This document shows positions 55,648 to 64,000 of a stretch of 64,000 nucleotides of DNA, piece by piece. Position 1 is the first letter of the stretch. Each line of letters opens with the position of its first letter. The notes under the pieces are model-generated. The model was given only the letters and a program-made list of their open reading frames with translations, searched no databases and was not told where the DNA came from. Source of the DNA: Ruminococcaceae bacterium YRB3002 (lineage in GTDB: Bacteria; Bacillota; Clostridia; Saccharofermentanales; Saccharofermentanaceae); assembly GCA_900099715.1 (NCBI GenBank), contig FMTG01000003.1:1-64000 (forward strand). The letters are read 5' to 3'. The translations under genes were made by a program, and so were the position numbers.

Positions 55648-57132
55648 ATGCATTTATCCGAACTTCTCAATTATGACGATATAGTTATCCAGTGTCACGA
55701 CAACCCGGATGCAGACGCTCTGGCGTCGGGTTATGCACTCAAGTACTTTTTCGAGCAGAAGGGCAAGAATGCCAGATTCATTTACAGAGGAAGGAATCCC
55801 ATACGCAAGAGCAATCTCATGATAATGCTCGCGACGCTTCATGTCCCTGTGACATATGAGCCTGAATTCGATGAGGTCCCCGAGCTTCTTATCACCTGCG
55901 ACTGCCAGTACGGCCAGCGCAATGTCACAAAGACCGAAGCAAAGAATATCGCAGTCATCGACCATCATCAGGCAACGGTGGATGTTCCTCATATGTGCGA
56001 GATCAGGAGCAACGTGGGATCCTGTGCCACGGTAATATGGGACATGATGAGGTTCGAAGGCGTTGAGGCCGGCGAGAACAAGGAACTCGCTACAGCTCTC
56101 TACTATGGTCTTTATACGGATACAAACCGTCTGTCAGAGGTATCACACCCTCTCGACAGGGATATGCTCGACAACCTGATGATCAACAGGAGCATCATAA
56201 CGGAGATGAGCAATTCCAACATCTCCCTTGAAGAACTGAAGATCACCGGCAAGGCGATACTCGATTTTGACTACCACGAACGCGAGCGTTATCTCATCAT
56301 CCACTCAGAGCCCTGCGACCCGAATATCCTCGGCGTGATAAGTGACTTCGTTATGGAGACCTCCGAGGTGGATGTCTGCCTCGCATACTATATCGCCACA
56401 AACGAGATCAAATTCTCGGTAAGATCCTGCACCAAAGAAGTCCACGCCAATGAGCTGGCCGAATTCCTGGCACGGGGCATCGGCGGAGGCGGCGGACATC
56501 TGTACAAGGCCGGCGGTACCATAAGGCCGGAGCTGATACAGGATCATCCCTCTTCGATACTGGAAGAGCGGCTTGCGGAATACTATGCAATGTATGAGGT
56601 CATGTATGCCAAGGACACTACTCTGGATACTTCCGGCATGCCACTCTATACCAAGATGGAGCAGAGGCTCGGTACGGTAAAGCTCGCAGATGTTTACCCT
56701 GTAGGCACACCGGTAGAGATCAGGACACTCGAAGGCGATATCAATATCACGATCACAGATGATACCTACCTCATGATAGGCATTGAGGGTGAGATCTATC
56801 CTATCTCCGGCAGAAAGCTGGAGAACAGCTATACTTTCACCGGCTTCAAATTCTCAAGGACATTCGAGTATGAGCCTTCCATCAGGAACGTGACTACAGG
56901 CGATACGGAGGACGTAATGCCCTATGCCAAGACAGTCATCAGCCCTCCGGGCACAGCACACATTCATGCCAAGCCCCTTGATCACGCAGTGAAGCTCTTT
57001 ACCGCATGGGACGACGAGAAATACTATTCGGGCAATATCGGAGACTATATTGCTGTAAGGGACGATGATCCACATGATATCTATATCATCAAGGGACGTC
57101 TGTTCGATAAGCTCTACCGCCGTGTAGGCTGA
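55648..57132 (+). CDS. DHH family phosphoesterase
   Basis: A 494-residue protein. Motif blocks are CHDNPDADALASGYAL, TCDCQYG, VIDHHQA and, in the DHHA1 part, GIGGGGGHLYKAGG. The catalytic DHH/metal residues are present. The C-terminal 170 residues form an extra domain not recognised here. Relatives cleave short oligoribonucleotides or cyclic dinucleotides; which one applies is uncertain. The start follows AGGAGA. The gene is longer than typical NrnA proteins (about 320 residues). Confidence 0.85.
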   Translation: MHLSELLNYDDIVIQCHDNPDADALASGYALKYFFEQKGKNARFIYRGRNPIRKSNLMIMLATLHVPVTYEPEFDEVPELLITCDCQYGQRNVTKTEAKNIAVIDHHQATVDVPHMCEIRSNVGSCATVIWDMMRFEGVEAGENKELATALYYGLYTDTNRLSEVSHPLDRDMLDNLMINRSIITEMSNSNISLEELKITGKAILDFDYHERERYLIIHSEPCDPNILGVISDFVMETSEVDVCLAYYIATNEIKFSVRSCTKEVHANELAEFLARGIGGGGGHLYKAGGTIRPELIQDHPSSILEERLAEYYAMYEVMYAKDTTLDTSGMPLYTKMEQRLGTVKLADVYPVGTPVEIRTLEGDINITITDDTYLMIGIEGEIYPISGRKLENSYTFTGFKFSRTFEYEPSIRNVTTGDTEDVMPYAKTVISPPGTAHIHAKPLDHAVKLFTAWDDEKYYSGNIGDYIAVRDDDPHDIYIIKGRLFDKLYRRVG

Positions 57133-57347
57133 ACGCAAGAACGCACGGATTTATGATGCTTCGGACAGTTCCCGCAGGGCGAGTGGACATCGCGAACGGA
57201 CTTGCCGCAGGAGCGAAGCGACGAGGACTGAATTGAGCGATCCGTCATTTCTAGCGCCAGCGAGAACGAGTGTTTTGCGCCACAAGTTCCGCAACCGCCG
57301 AAGGCGGTGAGGACCTGTTCGAAGTGCCGCAAAACACGAGTTCGAGC
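57133..57347. repeat. GC-rich palindromic intergenic element
   Basis: This gap between convergent genes contains a long imperfect dyad, GAACGAGTGTTTTGCG (57264-57279) with CGCAAAACACGAGTTC (57328-57343), enclosing a CCGCC-GAA-GGCGG hairpin (about 57295-57307). The part before it (57151-57245) is rich in short GCGAAGC-type dyads, with ACGGAT/ATCCGT at its edges. It could be a bidirectional terminator zone, a REP-like repeat or a structured RNA. No reading frame is convincing. Confidence 0.5.
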
Positions 57348-60300
57348 CTATAAGCCGTACTGCGACCTCATCTCAGCACTTATCTCAGCACCACGCAGGA
57401 TATTATTTGCTTTATCGATCAGTTCCTGAAGTGAATAATGTCTGAAATACCCAAGCCTTCCGACTCCGTTAGTATCATAAGCAACAGTATAGAATCTGTC
57501 GTTGGACTTCTGATGACCGACAGCATTCTCTATGCACGAATATTCGATCAGACTGTCAAGATCGACCATATCGATAAGATCTTCCATTTGAATGTAGATC
57601 AGCCTGTTCTCAATATCGAACTGGAAATCCGCCGGGACTACAACATCCGCATATGTGGATATCTCTGACTTGGAAAGAAAATCACCATTGTTAATGTTGT
57701 AGCTGATCAGCGAACCATCGTTGAATGCAACAAGAAGACGTGTTTTATCCTCAGGGTGGACCGCAAATCCAAGCGGCGCCATTCCGCTGCAGTTTATCTC
57801 GTAATCCACTTTTCCCTTTTTGTCGATGATCAGGATCTTCGTGTTGTCTGACACGATAAATCTTACTTCCTCATCCTTGTTCTCCTTAAACGCGAACACC
57901 CTTGTGGTGGTATCCCAATCTGAAGGAAGCTTAACATCGACGCTCTGATCCTTATCCGTGTTGATAATGTAATCGCCTTTTTCAGTCGCTACATATACCA
58001 TCCCGAACTCGCTGAAATACTGAGGGGCGAGCTTGGGAAGATATACGGACCCGTCAGCGGGGATCTTAAACCGTACAGAATCATCCTCTTCCGGATCATA
58101 AATCCGTACATACTGCTCGTCATAGCTTACTTTGTCAAGATAGCAGATCTTACCGCCATCCATCATCGCGAAAGTATCTACATTAGTATACATTTCACTG
58201 ATGGCTTTCTGTTCAAAAGTTCCGTCACTCCTGTCGACCACCAGAAAGCCCCCTTCGCCAACACTTGAATAACAGAGATAGATATTATCCTTATCCCCGC
58301 CAACGATCCCATAGCTCATGCTGTTGCCTTCGCTGTTAGAATCCGGCAGATCTATAACTGCTTTCACTGTATTCGAATTAATATCAGTCAGGATCAATCT
58401 TTCCTTGCCTTCGTCCTTTGTCATGATGGCTATCATATCATCATCCATGTAGGAATCGGCCACATAAGGGACAGTCGTGGTATCATCCACATTGGTCCAC
58501 TCATCATCGTAGATGCCTGTGTTGAAATACAGGATATCAAGTCCAAGTCTCTTTGACAGGTAGATACCGCTGTTAACCTTGAGCATAGCGATATCGTCTG
58601 TCAGTTCGTATGACGATCTTATGTAATTATCTCCGACATTTGGAGCTGGGTAGCATATAGCTCCGCCCGTTGTAAAGAGACTGGGCCATCCGTCGCCATC
58701 TCTGTCATTGCATTCAACCAATGACTCGTTGGCAGTCCAGTTATACTCGAGGGTACCGTCAGAAACCTTGTAAGATGTGCACCTGGTTCCGCAATAGTAT
58801 GCGACAGCACCGCGTTCCTGAAGGTTCAGAAGTCCGTTCGCCATACTGACGCCATTGGATATGAATTCCTGTGACCACAGTTTGGTCATATTCGGAGCTG
58901 AATAGCAGTTGATGATCGTCTTATCATCAGTCAGAACATAATTGTTGCCGAATCTGGATGAGGATCCGTCACTCAGATCCGATGTGCTCGTCACAATATG
59001 ACTGTTATCGACCCAGATGACATCATTCACATATCCGTCACCTGACTCGGAGAATCTGGTGCTGCCGGTCCTGAGATCAAAAATACCGCTTACCATATCC
59101 GATATCTTTACATAAGCGGAGAAGGCCACCTTCGTCTTATCCGGTGATATATCAAACCTGCTGTACGCGATAAAATCACCATCCATGCTCTCCTGCAGGT
59201 CATACTTATGAAGGATCTTTCCGTCATTCATGCTCATGAGCAGAAGAGACGGCGACTGGTTAGCAAGGATAAATGAGTCTTCGGACACAAACATGATCGT
59301 ATCACGGTCAAGACTGCCCTCGAAAGCCTCCTGTGTCCATTTTACAGACGCATCTGTTGTGTCATATGCCGTAGCTTTTTTGGACTCCCACACCAGAAGC
59401 AGATCATTATTGAGGAATTCGACGCCTCTTACGTCAATGCCCTTTGTTTCCAGGATTATACTGTGATCCGACGTGTTCCACATTCTGATATTATCCATAC
59501 TGTCAAGAGCAACCAGCTTTTTCCCGTCAGGGGAGATATTAAATGCATCGATCCTGTTGCTCATGGAATAATCCCAGGCTGAATTGATCGAGAGACCGTC
59601 CTCGCTCTGATATGCAAGTGTGGCATTCGTAAGTGCCCTTACAGCTTCAGGCATAACAGGGCGCTTGTCATCCTCGTCCTGGGGAAGCGCTGCCAATGCA
59701 AGATGGAGCGCATCAATGCGCATCTCCTTATCCAGAAGTTTGGATGATTCATTGGCAAGGAATCTGGACTGGTTTGCCAGTGATTCACGATAGGCTTTAT
59801 CCAATCTGTTGTTGTTGTAGATCATGTATCCCGCAAAACCTATGGCGACTGCCAGCAGAGATGACAGGATGATGCCGAGCTGCTTCATCTTGTATGTTCT
59901 CTGGCGCCTTACGAGCTCATCGTAGGAACAGCCGATTATCGCAGCCGCAAGGCGGGGGAGCTCTTCTTTCTTTGCTTTCGAGAGGGGCATCCTGTAGTCG
60001 CAGGACAGAGGTTCAACAGGAACCTTCACCGTATATTTGATGCCAAGTTCATTCTCGAATTCCCTGTCTTCCGTCAGAAGCTCCTCGGGGATCACATCCT
60101 CAGGTTCGCCTTCAGCAAGCACGGTAAGCACGCGATTCTTCGGGTGGTTTTCCAGGAAGAACTGTATCTCTCTCTTGACCCACACCGACTTCTTGGAGTT
60201 GGGTGAGCATATAACTATGAGATACTCTGCATTCTTGAGAGCATTGGATATCGTATCCGTTAGGTCGCTTGTAATAGGCAATTCATCCTTATCGCGAAAA

Positions 60301-60446
60301 ACCCTCTCGATCCTCTTCTTCCCCGTTTTCTTCCGGATGGCATGGGGAATACGGAAATGCTCCAGATTTCTCTGAACGTGTTCTGCGACCTTAATGTCGT
60401 GGGGTGAATGCTTGTACGAGATAAAAGCGTTGTAAAAATCGATCAT
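57348..60446 (-). CDS. TIR domain-transmembrane-beta-propeller protein
   Basis: 1032 residues. An N-terminal TIR domain (about 4-115: YNAFISYKHSPHD, RVFRDKDELP, YLIVICSPNSKKSVWVKREI) keeps a Glu at 93 in the place of the catalytic Glu of NAD-cleaving TIRs. A conserved linker (IGCSYDELVRRQRTYKMKQL) leads to one membrane helix (about 190-210). A large extracytoplasmic part (about 250-1000) has many WD40/PQQ-like blades (for example AFNISPDGKKLVALDSMDNI). It may sense an envelope signal and activate the internal TIR; signalling or defence is inferred. The gene stands alone. Confidence 0.82.
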   Translation of the reverse strand: MIDFYNAFISYKHSPHDIKVAEHVQRNLEHFRIPHAIRKKTGKKRIERVFRDKDELPITSDLTDTISNALKNAEYLIVICSPNSKKSVWVKREIQFFLENHPKNRVLTVLAEGEPEDVIPEELLTEDREFENELGIKYTVKVPVEPLSCDYRMPLSKAKKEELPRLAAAIIGCSYDELVRRQRTYKMKQLGIILSSLLAVAIGFAGYMIYNNNRLDKAYRESLANQSRFLANESSKLLDKEMRIDALHLALAALPQDEDDKRPVMPEAVRALTNATLAYQSEDGLSINSAWDYSMSNRIDAFNISPDGKKLVALDSMDNIRMWNTSDHSIILETKGIDVRGVEFLNNDLLLVWESKKATAYDTTDASVKWTQEAFEGSLDRDTIMFVSEDSFILANQSPSLLLMSMNDGKILHKYDLQESMDGDFIAYSRFDISPDKTKVAFSAYVKISDMVSGIFDLRTGSTRFSESGDGYVNDVIWVDNSHIVTSTSDLSDGSSSRFGNNYVLTDDKTIINCYSAPNMTKLWSQEFISNGVSMANGLLNLQERGAVAYYCGTRCTSYKVSDGTLEYNWTANESLVECNDRDGDGWPSLFTTGGAICYPAPNVGDNYIRSSYELTDDIAMLKVNSGIYLSKRLGLDILYFNTGIYDDEWTNVDDTTTVPYVADSYMDDDMIAIMTKDEGKERLILTDINSNTVKAVIDLPDSNSEGNSMSYGIVGGDKDNIYLCYSSVGEGGFLVVDRSDGTFEQKAISEMYTNVDTFAMMDGGKICYLDKVSYDEQYVRIYDPEEDDSVRFKIPADGSVYLPKLAPQYFSEFGMVYVATEKGDYIINTDKDQSVDVKLPSDWDTTTRVFAFKENKDEEVRFIVSDNTKILIIDKKGKVDYEINCSGMAPLGFAVHPEDKTRLLVAFNDGSLISYNINNGDFLSKSEISTYADVVVPADFQFDIENRLIYIQMEDLIDMVDLDSLIEYSCIENAVGHQKSNDRFYTVAYDTNGVGRLGYFRHYSLQELIDKANNILRGAEISAEMRSQYGL

Positions 60447-60454
60447 AACCCTAC

Positions 60455-61354
60455 CTACGGTGCCGGAAATCCGTCTTCATCAGACTCTCCGTTCATCCTG
60501 TCCCTTCCGGTCTCATAGACCTTATATTGTGACCACAAAGTCTCCAATGATTCAAATGAGTGCTTTATATGTTCCTTGCGGTGCATTCCCAGAGCAACCA
60601 GGAGTGCATTGATAACTGACAGGGGAGCTGTCAGTGAATCAACAAATGATGCCATTGACGACGTGGCGAGCAGAGCCACATCGGCGTTCTTTGTCATGGG
60701 CGTATCGTCCCTGTCGGTGATCGCAATAGTCGATGCGCCCTTCTGATGTGCATAAGCCATCGAATTGATGGTCCTTGTGGAATATCTGGGGAAAGAGATC
60801 CCGATAAGCACATCATCCTTCGTTATGGGCATGACCTGTTCGAACAGTTCGTTGATACAGTTGGATCTGACCAGAACCACATCATCGAACAGGATGGTCA
60901 TATAAAAATGCATGAACTCGGAAAGCGGCGCACTGGCTCTGATCCCCATGATATAGATCTTGCGGGCTTTGAGGATCCTGTCAACAGCCTCGTCAAATGA
61001 TTCCTGAGACATATTGGACAGCGTGTACTTGAGGTTCTCCTCATCGGCCTTCATGACTTCCTGAACGACAGCCCTGTTGTCAGCGAACTTATCCGTGTAG
61101 TCCAGTCTCTGAACTGATGTCAGTCTTGATTTAAGGTCTTCCTTGAGAGCCTGCTGGAATGCGGGATAACCGGCATATCCGATCTCGTTTGTGAACCTTA
61201 CTACCGTGGCCTCGGATACACCTGCGGCAGAAGCGATCTTCGACGCAGTCATATAGGCAGCCTTGTCGTAAGATGACAGGATGTAATCCGCGATCATCTT
61301 ATGACTCTTGCTCATTGCGGGATAGAGCTGCTCTATACTCTCAATTATCCCCAT
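60455..61354 (-). CDS. MurR/RpiR family transcriptional regulator
   Basis: A 299-residue protein. The N-terminal helix-turn-helix (AAYMTASKIASAAGVSEATV, VRFTNEIGYAGYPAF) and the C-terminal SIS sugar-phosphate-binding domain (about 125-260) are typical. The start is taken as the ATG at 61354 (AGAGG nine bases upstream); one at 61363 is also possible. Either lies inside the end of scpB, so the two are coupled. No sugar-use genes are nearby to name its ligand. Confidence 0.85.
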   Translation of the reverse strand: MGIIESIEQLYPAMSKSHKMIADYILSSYDKAAYMTASKIASAAGVSEATVVRFTNEIGYAGYPAFQQALKEDLKSRLTSVQRLDYTDKFADNRAVVQEVMKADEENLKYTLSNMSQESFDEAVDRILKARKIYIMGIRASAPLSEFMHFYMTILFDDVVLVRSNCINELFEQVMPITKDDVLIGISFPRYSTRTINSMAYAHQKGASTIAITDRDDTPMTKNADVALLATSSMASFVDSLTAPLSVINALLVALGMHRKEHIKHSFESLETLWSQYKVYETGRDRMNGESDEDGFPAP

Positions 61355-62057
61355 CTCCGTCATCCTCTTTATCTTCGCTTTCGCCTTTGCCGGTCGCCAT
61401 AAAGCTCTCGATCGTCATCTGCTTATCTTCGCCTTCGGCGGCGCTCCTGAGTGAATCCTCAAGATCCCTTATGGTCTTATAACTCATGAGTTCCATCGAA
61501 GGGAGCTCATCCGTGGACGAGATACCGAATTCCAGCAGGAACTGTCTTGAAGTCCTGAAGAGAGTAGGTCTTCCGGGAGCATCCAGCGTTCCCGCTTCCT
61601 CTATCCATCCCCTGTCAAGAAGCCTTGCAACTATGCTGTCCGACGATACGCCTCTGACAGCTTCGATCTGTGCTCTGGTGCATGGCTGGTTGTACGCTAT
61701 GACCGCCAGTGTCTCATATGATGCCTGCGAGAGCGGCGGCGTCATCTTGGGGGAATACATCTGCTCGAGAACCTTCTTCATGGCAGGCTTCGTTATCATA
61801 CAATATGAATTGTCTGCTTTCCTTATTGTGATTCCCGTCATAGGGTCATTCTCATATTTCTTGATAAGCTCTTCCAGATACTCCTCGCACCCCTTTACCG
61901 GAATACCGAGGATATCAGCAATCCTCTGAACCTGAACAGGATCACCGGATACGAAGAGGATCGCCTCTATAGCTGCAGGGATCTCCTGCGCGGTAAATCT
62001 GGTCCTCTCCTCAGAGACAGTACTGTCATCAAATATTTCCTGAATCAGTTCATCCAT
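61341..62057 (-). CDS. scpB: Segregation and condensation protein B
   Basis: A 238-residue protein with paired winged-helix domains: AIEAILFVSGDPVQVQRIAD, LSQASYETLAVIAYNQPCTR, IEAVRGVSSDSIVARLLDRG and LFRTSRQFLLEFGI. It works with ScpA and SMC in chromosome organisation. It begins one base after the scpA stop and overlaps the RpiR gene. Confidence 0.94.
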   Translation of the reverse strand: MDELIQEIFDDSTVSEERTRFTAQEIPAAIEAILFVSGDPVQVQRIADILGIPVKGCEEYLEELIKKYENDPMTGITIRKADNSYCMITKPAMKKVLEQMYSPKMTPPLSQASYETLAVIAYNQPCTRAQIEAVRGVSSDSIVARLLDRGWIEEAGTLDAPGRPTLFRTSRQFLLEFGISSTDELPSMELMSYKTIRDLEDSLRSAAEGEDKQMTIESFMATGKGESEDKEDDGDGDN

Positions 62058-62058
62058 C

Positions 62059-62814
62059 TTATCTCTTCTCCTCGATCAGAATACTGTCAAAAGGTCTCTC
62101 CTGCTCACATGTTATCTTATCAGCACGAAGGAGCTCCAGTATTGCCATAAAACTTACTATCCTGTCCATCTTCTCAGGCTTTTTCCCCGCGAAAAGCTCT
62201 TCGAACAGCATCTTCCCGCGTCTTCTGATAATCTGGAACACCGACTTCATCCTCTCCCTTACGGAGAGCTTGTCTTTCTTGAGTATGTGGGTTATTTTCG
62301 CTGAGATATCGGCAAATCTCACTTCGTTCCTGGCGCATATGTCTGATACGGCCTGATCGAATTCCTCGCCGTTGAATTCCTGTGGTTCCTTGGGCGGTTC
62401 GATCCCCAGCTCCTTTGCAGTAGTCGGAAGCCTCAGGGAACAGCCGGAGTACATTTCGCGGCGCTTGCGGAGATCCTCGGCAAAGAGCCTGCAACGCTTG
62501 TATCTGAGGAGGCTGATAACAAGTTCCTCTCTGGGATCATCGCCTTCCTCGCCCTCTTCCTTCTTAGCCTTCGGGAGCATCATCCTGGACTTGATATTGA
62601 CCAGAGTTGCACCCATTACAAGGAATTCCGAAGCGACTTCCATATCGAGTTCTTCCATCTGTGCCAGAAAATCAAGATACTGTGCCGTTACATCAGCTAT
62701 CGGGATATCATATATATCGATGTCATTCTTCTCGATAAGATGGAACAGAAGGTCCATAGGACCTTCGAACTGCTGTATCTTAACGTTTGGCCTGATATGC
62801 TCCCGAACCGTCAT
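62059..62814 (-). CDS. scpA: Segregation and condensation protein A
   Basis: A 251-residue kleisin: FEGPMDLLFHLIEKNDIDIY, DIPIADVTAQYLDFL, ASEFLVMGATLVNIKSRMML and the C-terminal winged helix FMAILELLRADKITCEQ. It bridges the SMC heads. It is located four bases after the M50 protease gene stop. Confidence 0.94.
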   Translation of the reverse strand: MTVREHIRPNVKIQQFEGPMDLLFHLIEKNDIDIYDIPIADVTAQYLDFLAQMEELDMEVASEFLVMGATLVNIKSRMMLPKAKKEEGEEGDDPREELVISLLRYKRCRLFAEDLRKRREMYSGCSLRLPTTAKELGIEPPKEPQEFNGEEFDQAVSDICARNEVRFADISAKITHILKKDKLSVRERMKSVFQIIRRRGKMLFEELFAGKKPEKMDRIVSFMAILELLRADKITCEQERPFDSILIEEKR

Positions 62815-62818
62815 TCTC

Positions 62819-63541
62819 TTATACCAGCAGAGAGATCAGTTGATATGACAGTGTCTCAACGAGCCCGCACACTAAGCTGAACGGGAATTCCACAACCTCG
62901 ATTATCATCGACAGGATAGGCAGACGTGAGAATGTTCCGAGAAGGAACAGTACCCACAGTGCCATTGGAGCGTATCTCTGAAACTTCATATATCCGGCTG
63001 ACGATCTCACTTTGTAAGGCAGCAGCTCCTCAAGCACATGGAACCCGTCCAGAGGCGGGATGGGCAGGAGATTGAATGCCAGCAGCATAAGCGAGAACGA
63101 CACCGTATAAAGTGTTACGAGATAAAGCGTGGTCAGGACAACGTGATCGTATTTCATGCAGAGTCCGTAGATTATACCGCCGATCAGGGAAGCAATGAGC
63201 GCTACGATAAAGTTGCCTGTAACGCCTGCCAGGTGAACCATGGTATTCATCAGCCTGGCGCTCTTGAACTTCTTCAGATTATTCGGGTTATAGAGCACCG
63301 GCTTACCCCAGCCGAAGCCTGCCACCAGAATAAGAAGTGTACCCATAGGATCAAGGTGTGCCACAGGATTAAGTGTAACACGGCCCATATGGGCAGGAGT
63401 GTCATCACCCAGCCACACGGCCACCCTGGCGTGCATAAATTCGTGGAAAGAGAAGGATATCGTTATCGCAAAAAGCATGCAAAGGAGATGGAGTACCATC
63501 TCCTTGCCTGATAACCCGCTCTGAAGTAACTGTACTATCAT
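62819..63541 (-). CDS. Site-2 protease family (M50) membrane protein
   Basis: A 240-residue protein with about five membrane helices. The zinc motif is HEFMH in helix one, and LPIPPLDGFHVLEELLP supplies the third ligand (Asp). The family cleaves substrates inside the membrane; small members like this often accompany scpAB in Clostridia. Its start overlaps the ileS stop (ATGA). Confidence 0.9.
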   Translation of the reverse strand: MIVQLLQSGLSGKEMVLHLLCMLFAITISFSFHEFMHARVAVWLGDDTPAHMGRVTLNPVAHLDPMGTLLILVAGFGWGKPVLYNPNNLKKFKSARLMNTMVHLAGVTGNFIVALIASLIGGIIYGLCMKYDHVVLTTLYLVTLYTVSFSLMLLAFNLLPIPPLDGFHVLEELLPYKVRSSAGYMKFQRYAPMALWVLFLLGTFSRLPILSMIIEVVEFPFSLVCGLVETLSYQLISLLV

Positions 63542-64000
63542 GCCTTAGTCACCGTAAATGTGATCTTCTCACCGTTAATATCCCACTCTTTGGAATTCTC
63601 GCCCACACCCTCTTCGAATGTTACAGCCAGAACCTCTGATGAGATGAATTCCTTACGCTTTACGATTATCTCAGCCAGCTTCTCGTTGCCGGAATACAGA
63701 ACATTTATCCTGTCAACGACCTCGAGGCCCGTCTCCTTACGCTGTGTCTGGAGCTTGCTGATCATCTCTCTTACAAATCCGTCCTCGATGAGGTCATCTG
63801 TCAATACTGTAGAGATCGATACGATTACTCCGCGGTCAGACTGTGTGGACAGACCTTCAGGCTGTGCAGTCTCGATGATGAAATCATCGACCGTCATCTC
63901 ATATTCCTCACCATCAACAGTGATCCTGATGGGACCTTCGTCAAGTGCCGCCTTAGTCTCCTTGCCGGGCAGTGCTGCAATAACTTCCTTAGCTGCGTTG
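63538..64000 (-). CDS. ileS: Isoleucyl-tRNA synthetase, C-terminal end (5' part outside window)
   Basis: The frame is open to the window edge. The visible residues include ALPGKETKAALDEG and STQSDRGVIVSISTVLTDD, then EDGFVREMISKLQTQRKETG and EVVDRINVLYSGNEKL. This is the typical C-terminal region of the long bacterial/eukaryote-like IleS (DUF5915). The internal ATG at 63897 is not the start. Only the last 154 codons including the stop are in the window. Confidence 0.85.
   Translation of the reverse strand, partial: NAAKEVIAALPGKETKAALDEGPIRITVDGEEYEMTVDDFIIETAQPEGLSTQSDRGVIVSISTVLTDDLIEDGFVREMISKLQTQRKETGLEVVDRINVLYSGNEKLAEIIVKRKEFISSEVLAVTFEEGVGENSKEWDINGEKITFTVTKA

Noticed and set aside
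63538-63897. Independent 119-aa protein at the right edge
   Set aside because: The frame continues without a stop to the window end, and the sequence is the C-terminus of IleS.

Overview
The window reads as chromosomal DNA of an anaerobic Gram-positive Clostridia-type bacterium (Bacillota). The signs are an IspH-ribosomal protein S1 fusion behind cmk, a minimal SufC-SufB iron-sulphur pair, DUF1858, DUF937 and DUF6472-type proteins, ScpA/ScpB, YdbC, strong AGGAGG ribosome binding sites, a CAP/Ig-repeat/cell-wall-binding surface protein family, and a Spo0A_C-like regulator. A gut or rumen lineage is plausible. The genus cannot be fixed from sequence alone.

Layout. 1-3.0 kb: the 5' end of an IS transposase, a surface-protein gene cut off where the IS begins, a hypothetical gene, and a 38-residue membrane peptide inside nested inverted repeats with an apparent antisense RNA (a type I toxin-antitoxin candidate). 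3.1-11.1 kb: two tandem CAP-domain/Ig-repeat/cell-wall-binding proteins made by a duplication that also copied the end of the neighbouring MATE gene. 11-15.2 kb: the MATE transporter, an EAL-PAS-degenerate GGDEF protein and two proline tRNAs (CGG, AGG). 15.3-19.8 kb: ispH-rpsA, cmk, sufB-like, sufC. 19.9-25.4 kb: two TPM-like membrane proteins, an alternating palindrome array, a nuclease-like protein, DUF937, small proteins and an RDD protein. 25.5-26.1 kb: a gene-free segment with its own promoter, terminator and end-closing helix, best read as a structured noncoding RNA of about 640 nt. 26.2-40.9 kb: housekeeping and membrane genes (TIGR01212 radical SAM, atypical response regulator, HU, Spo0A_C-like, fau, ligA, ydbC, PPK2, antiporter, pta, YfcC carrier, acyltransferase). 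40.9-49.3 kb: a giant FtsX-type permease, an eight-site GTAAACCC array with regular spacing, a TIM-barrel/acyl-CoA synthetase fusion and a GT-C-like membrane protein. 49.4-55.6 kb: a cell-envelope locus with four lipoproteins (two carrying a cystatin-like QVVAG/QSVAG motif), a third TPM paralogue, and a SPASM radical SAM enzyme overlapping a small repeat-containing lipoprotein. 55.6-64 kb: a DHH phosphoesterase, a TIR-transmembrane-propeller protein, an RpiR regulator, scpB, scpA, an M50 protease and the 3' end of ileS.

Most promising for novelty: the large RNA at 25475-26111, the phased array at 44818-45015, the radical SAM/cystatin-like envelope operon at 50281-55551, and the small toxin cassette at 2695-3027. 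Functional statements rest on motif recognition by eye. No database search was run.
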